A DNA stretch of 64,000 nucleotides from Oxytricha trifallax (taxonomy: Eukaryota > Ciliophora > Spirotrichea > Sporadotrichida > Oxytrichidae), in contig ARYC01017745.1 in NCBI GenBank assembly GCA_000711775.1, forward strand, positions 43,332 to 107,331, written 5' to 3'. Of this stretch, positions 62,187 to 64,000 are shown piece by piece. Numbering within the stretch: the first letter of the stretch is position 1; each line of letters begins with the position of its first letter. The notes beneath the pieces are model-generated. The model ran no database searches, was not told the DNA's origin, and was given only the letters and a program-made list of their open reading frames with translations. The position numbers and the translations under genes are program-made.

Positions 62187-63251
62187 ATGAGAAATAGAAA
62201 TTAGCGATATTTAGGGTCTATTTATTATGAGTAATATTTAGATTTACTGCTTAAGCTTAGGTATGGTACAAGTATTAATATAGACTAAGTCAAAACAGTA
62301 TTGAATTATGCTGCTATAGCAAAGCTCCTGCGCAAGAGTGCCTCAACAGTTAGGTATCATTGCTTGTTGGCTGTTTAGCATTATAATTGAGGCACTTGAA
62401 AGCATCCTGCAAGAAAATAAAAGTTCTCACAGCACTATATTGACTACCTCTGTGATTCGAAGACTTTAAAGTATTGGGAACACTTTCCACTAGACTAGCG
62501 AGCTGTGATGTTTCATCGCAAGTTTCCTGACATGCGTATCTCTCCATAAACTACAGCCAACATTTATATAAGAAATGGTATTACTTTCAAGACTGTCAAG
62601 AGAGTGAAGAGAGTGATTGATTTCACAGTGCCATTTTATAGTAATAATTTAAACTTTATATATGATTAAATGCAGAGGGCTATTGACAATAACATCAAGT
62701 TCATACACGCTGATGAAGCTGTGTTTACCTTCAACACCTTTATTAATAAGTCTTGGTATAAAAAGTATGATAATATAGAAGTATACGATTAGAAAGTAAA
62801 GGTTGTAACCCATGCAATTTATGCAGGTATTAGTGAAGACTCTGGCTTAGAAAGTTATGTTATTCATCCTCGCTCTATTAAGCGAGAGTAGTACATAGAG
62901 TTCCTACATAAGCTGAGAGTTAAATACTATAATTAAGAGATCATCCTGTTTGTTGACAACCTCCCAGTTCATAAGACTAAGGAGTCTAAGAAAGCTTATG
63001 AAGAGTTAAACATTACTCCTGTTTATAACGTTCCTTATAGTCCTTAATTTAATGGAATAGAATTCTACTGGAGTTAAGTCAAGACTCACTACAAGAAGCT
63101 GCTACTGTATCATCTTATGCATGACTTGCCTATCGATACAGTAGACTTTATTAAAAGCAGCTGTAAGAGAGTGAGTGTAGATAAGACAACAATTTGTGCG
63201 AGAGAGGGAAGAATGAATGTTTATAAATAAGTTTTAGATTTAAACGAATGA
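62187..63251 (+). pseudogene. TBE DD34E transposase, full length but for two TGA codons (copy 3)
   Basis: 355 codons in one frame from ATG 62187 to TGA 63249, broken only by TGA at codons 68 and 71. Start MRNRN; helix-turn-helix-like IAKLLRKSASTVRYHC (about residues 44-59). Catalytic triad: Asp176 in IHADEAVF, Asp257 in FVDNLPVHKTK, Glu292 in PQFNGIEFYWSQVK. Thirty-four residues separate the second Asp from the Glu, the DD34E spacing of IS630/Tc1-type enzymes. All frame-maintaining indels of copies 1 and 2 are absent here. It is the best reference for the family in this window. Codon 71 TGA is shared with both other copies, while codon 68 TGA is private. Confidence 0.92.
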
Positions 63252-63257
63252 ATATAT

Positions 63258-64000
63258 TCACATATTAAATTGGCCCATAAAGGGGTTTGGCTTCTCTTTC
63301 TTCTCCTCTTCTTAAGGCTTGCTTGGACCCATATTTCTTCTCTTTGTGCCAGCTCCTGCATCTATGTTCATTTCTTCTAGCTTTTAGACATCTTTATAAA
63401 GTCTTTTGCTCACTTCATAAATAGTCTATGACTTTCTCTCTCTGTGAACCTTCGCATGCTCTTTCATTAGGAATATACCAGATCAAGGTTTCCCTACAAA
63501 GTTATGAATCAAAGCTTACGAGAGAGGAATGGACGCTTCTTAAGCTCAGCGAGCCAGGTCTCGCTTATTAGTATGCCTTGCTTCTTTTAATCTTCAGGAG
63601 AAATAGAGTAGCGTTTTTTGTGAGCTTCTTCCAATGATCTCTCTGAGATAACTCTCTCTTAAAGTGCCAAGAACTCCAAAGAAAAAGCTCCTATCTGGAA
63701 GCTTGTTAGAGAGTTGTTTCTTGGTAGGAAGATAAAGTACCAACTCTTCATCTTTCATCGCATCCTCGTAGAGATTAGTGACTGAAATCTCTGGGTAGTT
63801 TGGTATATCTATCAACTTTATTTCACTGTTTTTGAAGCTTTCTTCTCATCGCAGAGTATAGCTTTTAAGAATGAAATTTTGGTACCTTCCATCGTTGGAA
63901 GGAATAAACCCACTATAGCATATGATTGAGTATATTTCACATGCTTACCATGCTAAGTGAGGTATCGATAGAGATCTTCCTTGCTTCTAAATCTTGAGAT
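63258..64000 (-). pseudogene. TBE 22-kDa gene, partial and frameshifted (copy 3)
   Basis: Homologous to copy 2 from its stop (63258) through exon 3, intron 2 and exon 2, to part of exon 1 at the window edge. Intron 1 is 63913-63948, 36 bp, starting GTAAGCATG and ending GCTATAG. Its interior differs from copies 1 and 2, while its length and splice sites agree, which supports the intron. One base is missing in exon 2 near 63837 (AAAGCTTC where copies 1/2 have AAAGCTTTT), a frameshift breaks the REEYLREIIEEAH region near 63640, and exon 3 starts garbled (GGAAACCTTGATC). The copy is dead or dying. Confidence 0.82.

Larger units (their letters stand above)
62085..64000 (+). mobile_element. TBE transposon copy 3, cut by the window edge
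   Basis: Left end CAAAACCCCAAAACCCC at 62085, preceded by AAT (62082-62084), an ANT-type target. The terminal repeat differs slightly (TTTGTGATG, GATTTGTATGG). Same orientation and gene order as copy 2: transposase, then the 22-kDa gene on the minus strand. The 57-kDa gene and right end lie beyond the window. No nested unit is present in intron 1. Confidence 0.95.

Overview
The window looks like germline (micronuclear) DNA of a stichotrich ciliate, most likely Oxytricha or a close relative. Three observations support this. (1) Three transposons end in the telomere-like 17-mer CAAAACCCCAAAACCCC and carry the three-gene set of TBE (telomere-bearing) elements. (2) Every convincing reading frame uses TAA and TAG as glutamine, often at conserved Gln positions, and only TGA as stop. 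A standard-code reading therefore shreds the real genes. (3) The DNA is very AT-rich and gene-poor, with gene relics, tandem repeats and nested transposons.

Layout. 0-5.4 kb: AT-rich DNA with a diverged ~520-bp direct repeat (676-1200, 3276-3790) around a 632-bp MITE with an 8-bp target duplication. 5.4-8 kb: a decayed gene with a ULP1/C48-type cysteine-protease signature, whose 5' part is duplicated as a near-perfect 348-bp inverted repeat. 8.4-12.4 kb: TBE copy 1. 12.4-18 kb: a decayed non-LTR retrotransposon on the minus strand (APE/RT frame, then an ORF1-like frame). The ORF1-like frame is interrupted by a 258-bp GC-rich, A-tailed insertion. 18-26 kb: coding-like patches, a telomere-like C-rich block and unidentified gene relics. 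26.2-27.0 kb: an MBF1 gene inside a 765-bp unit with ~107-bp inverted ends. 28.5-31.2 kb: 10.8 copies of a 247-bp tandem repeat. 34-37 kb: two unidentified relics, then a truncated ARF GTPase inside a 678-bp unit with ~72-bp inverted ends and a TAT duplication. 37-49 kb: mostly noncoding, with one multi-exon-looking relic (42.5-44.6 kb) and one relic paralogous to a 25.5-kb sequence. 49.2-54.8 kb: TBE copy 2, with a 1516-bp inverted-repeat unit carrying a membrane-protein gene nested in an intron. 54.8-62.1 kb: AT-rich, nothing recognised. 62.1 kb to the end: TBE copy 3, cut by the window edge.

How the genes work together. Each TBE copy has a DD34E transposase, a ~22-kDa protein gene convergent with it, and a ~57-kDa zinc-fin­ger/kinase-like protein gene divergent from the 22-kDa gene across a GGTAC-rich spacer. 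Copy 2 keeps the 57-kDa and 22-kDa genes open while its transposase is broken; copies 1 and 3 carry frameshifts as well. Comparing the three copies supports two tiny introns in the 22-kDa gene.

The most unusual pattern is three unrelated host-type genes (MBF1, ARF, a membrane protein), each closely boxed by its own pair of ~70-110-bp inverted repeats. This suggests gene capture by short inverted-repeat elements. All protein reading was done by eye in the ciliate code; frameshift positions are approximate.
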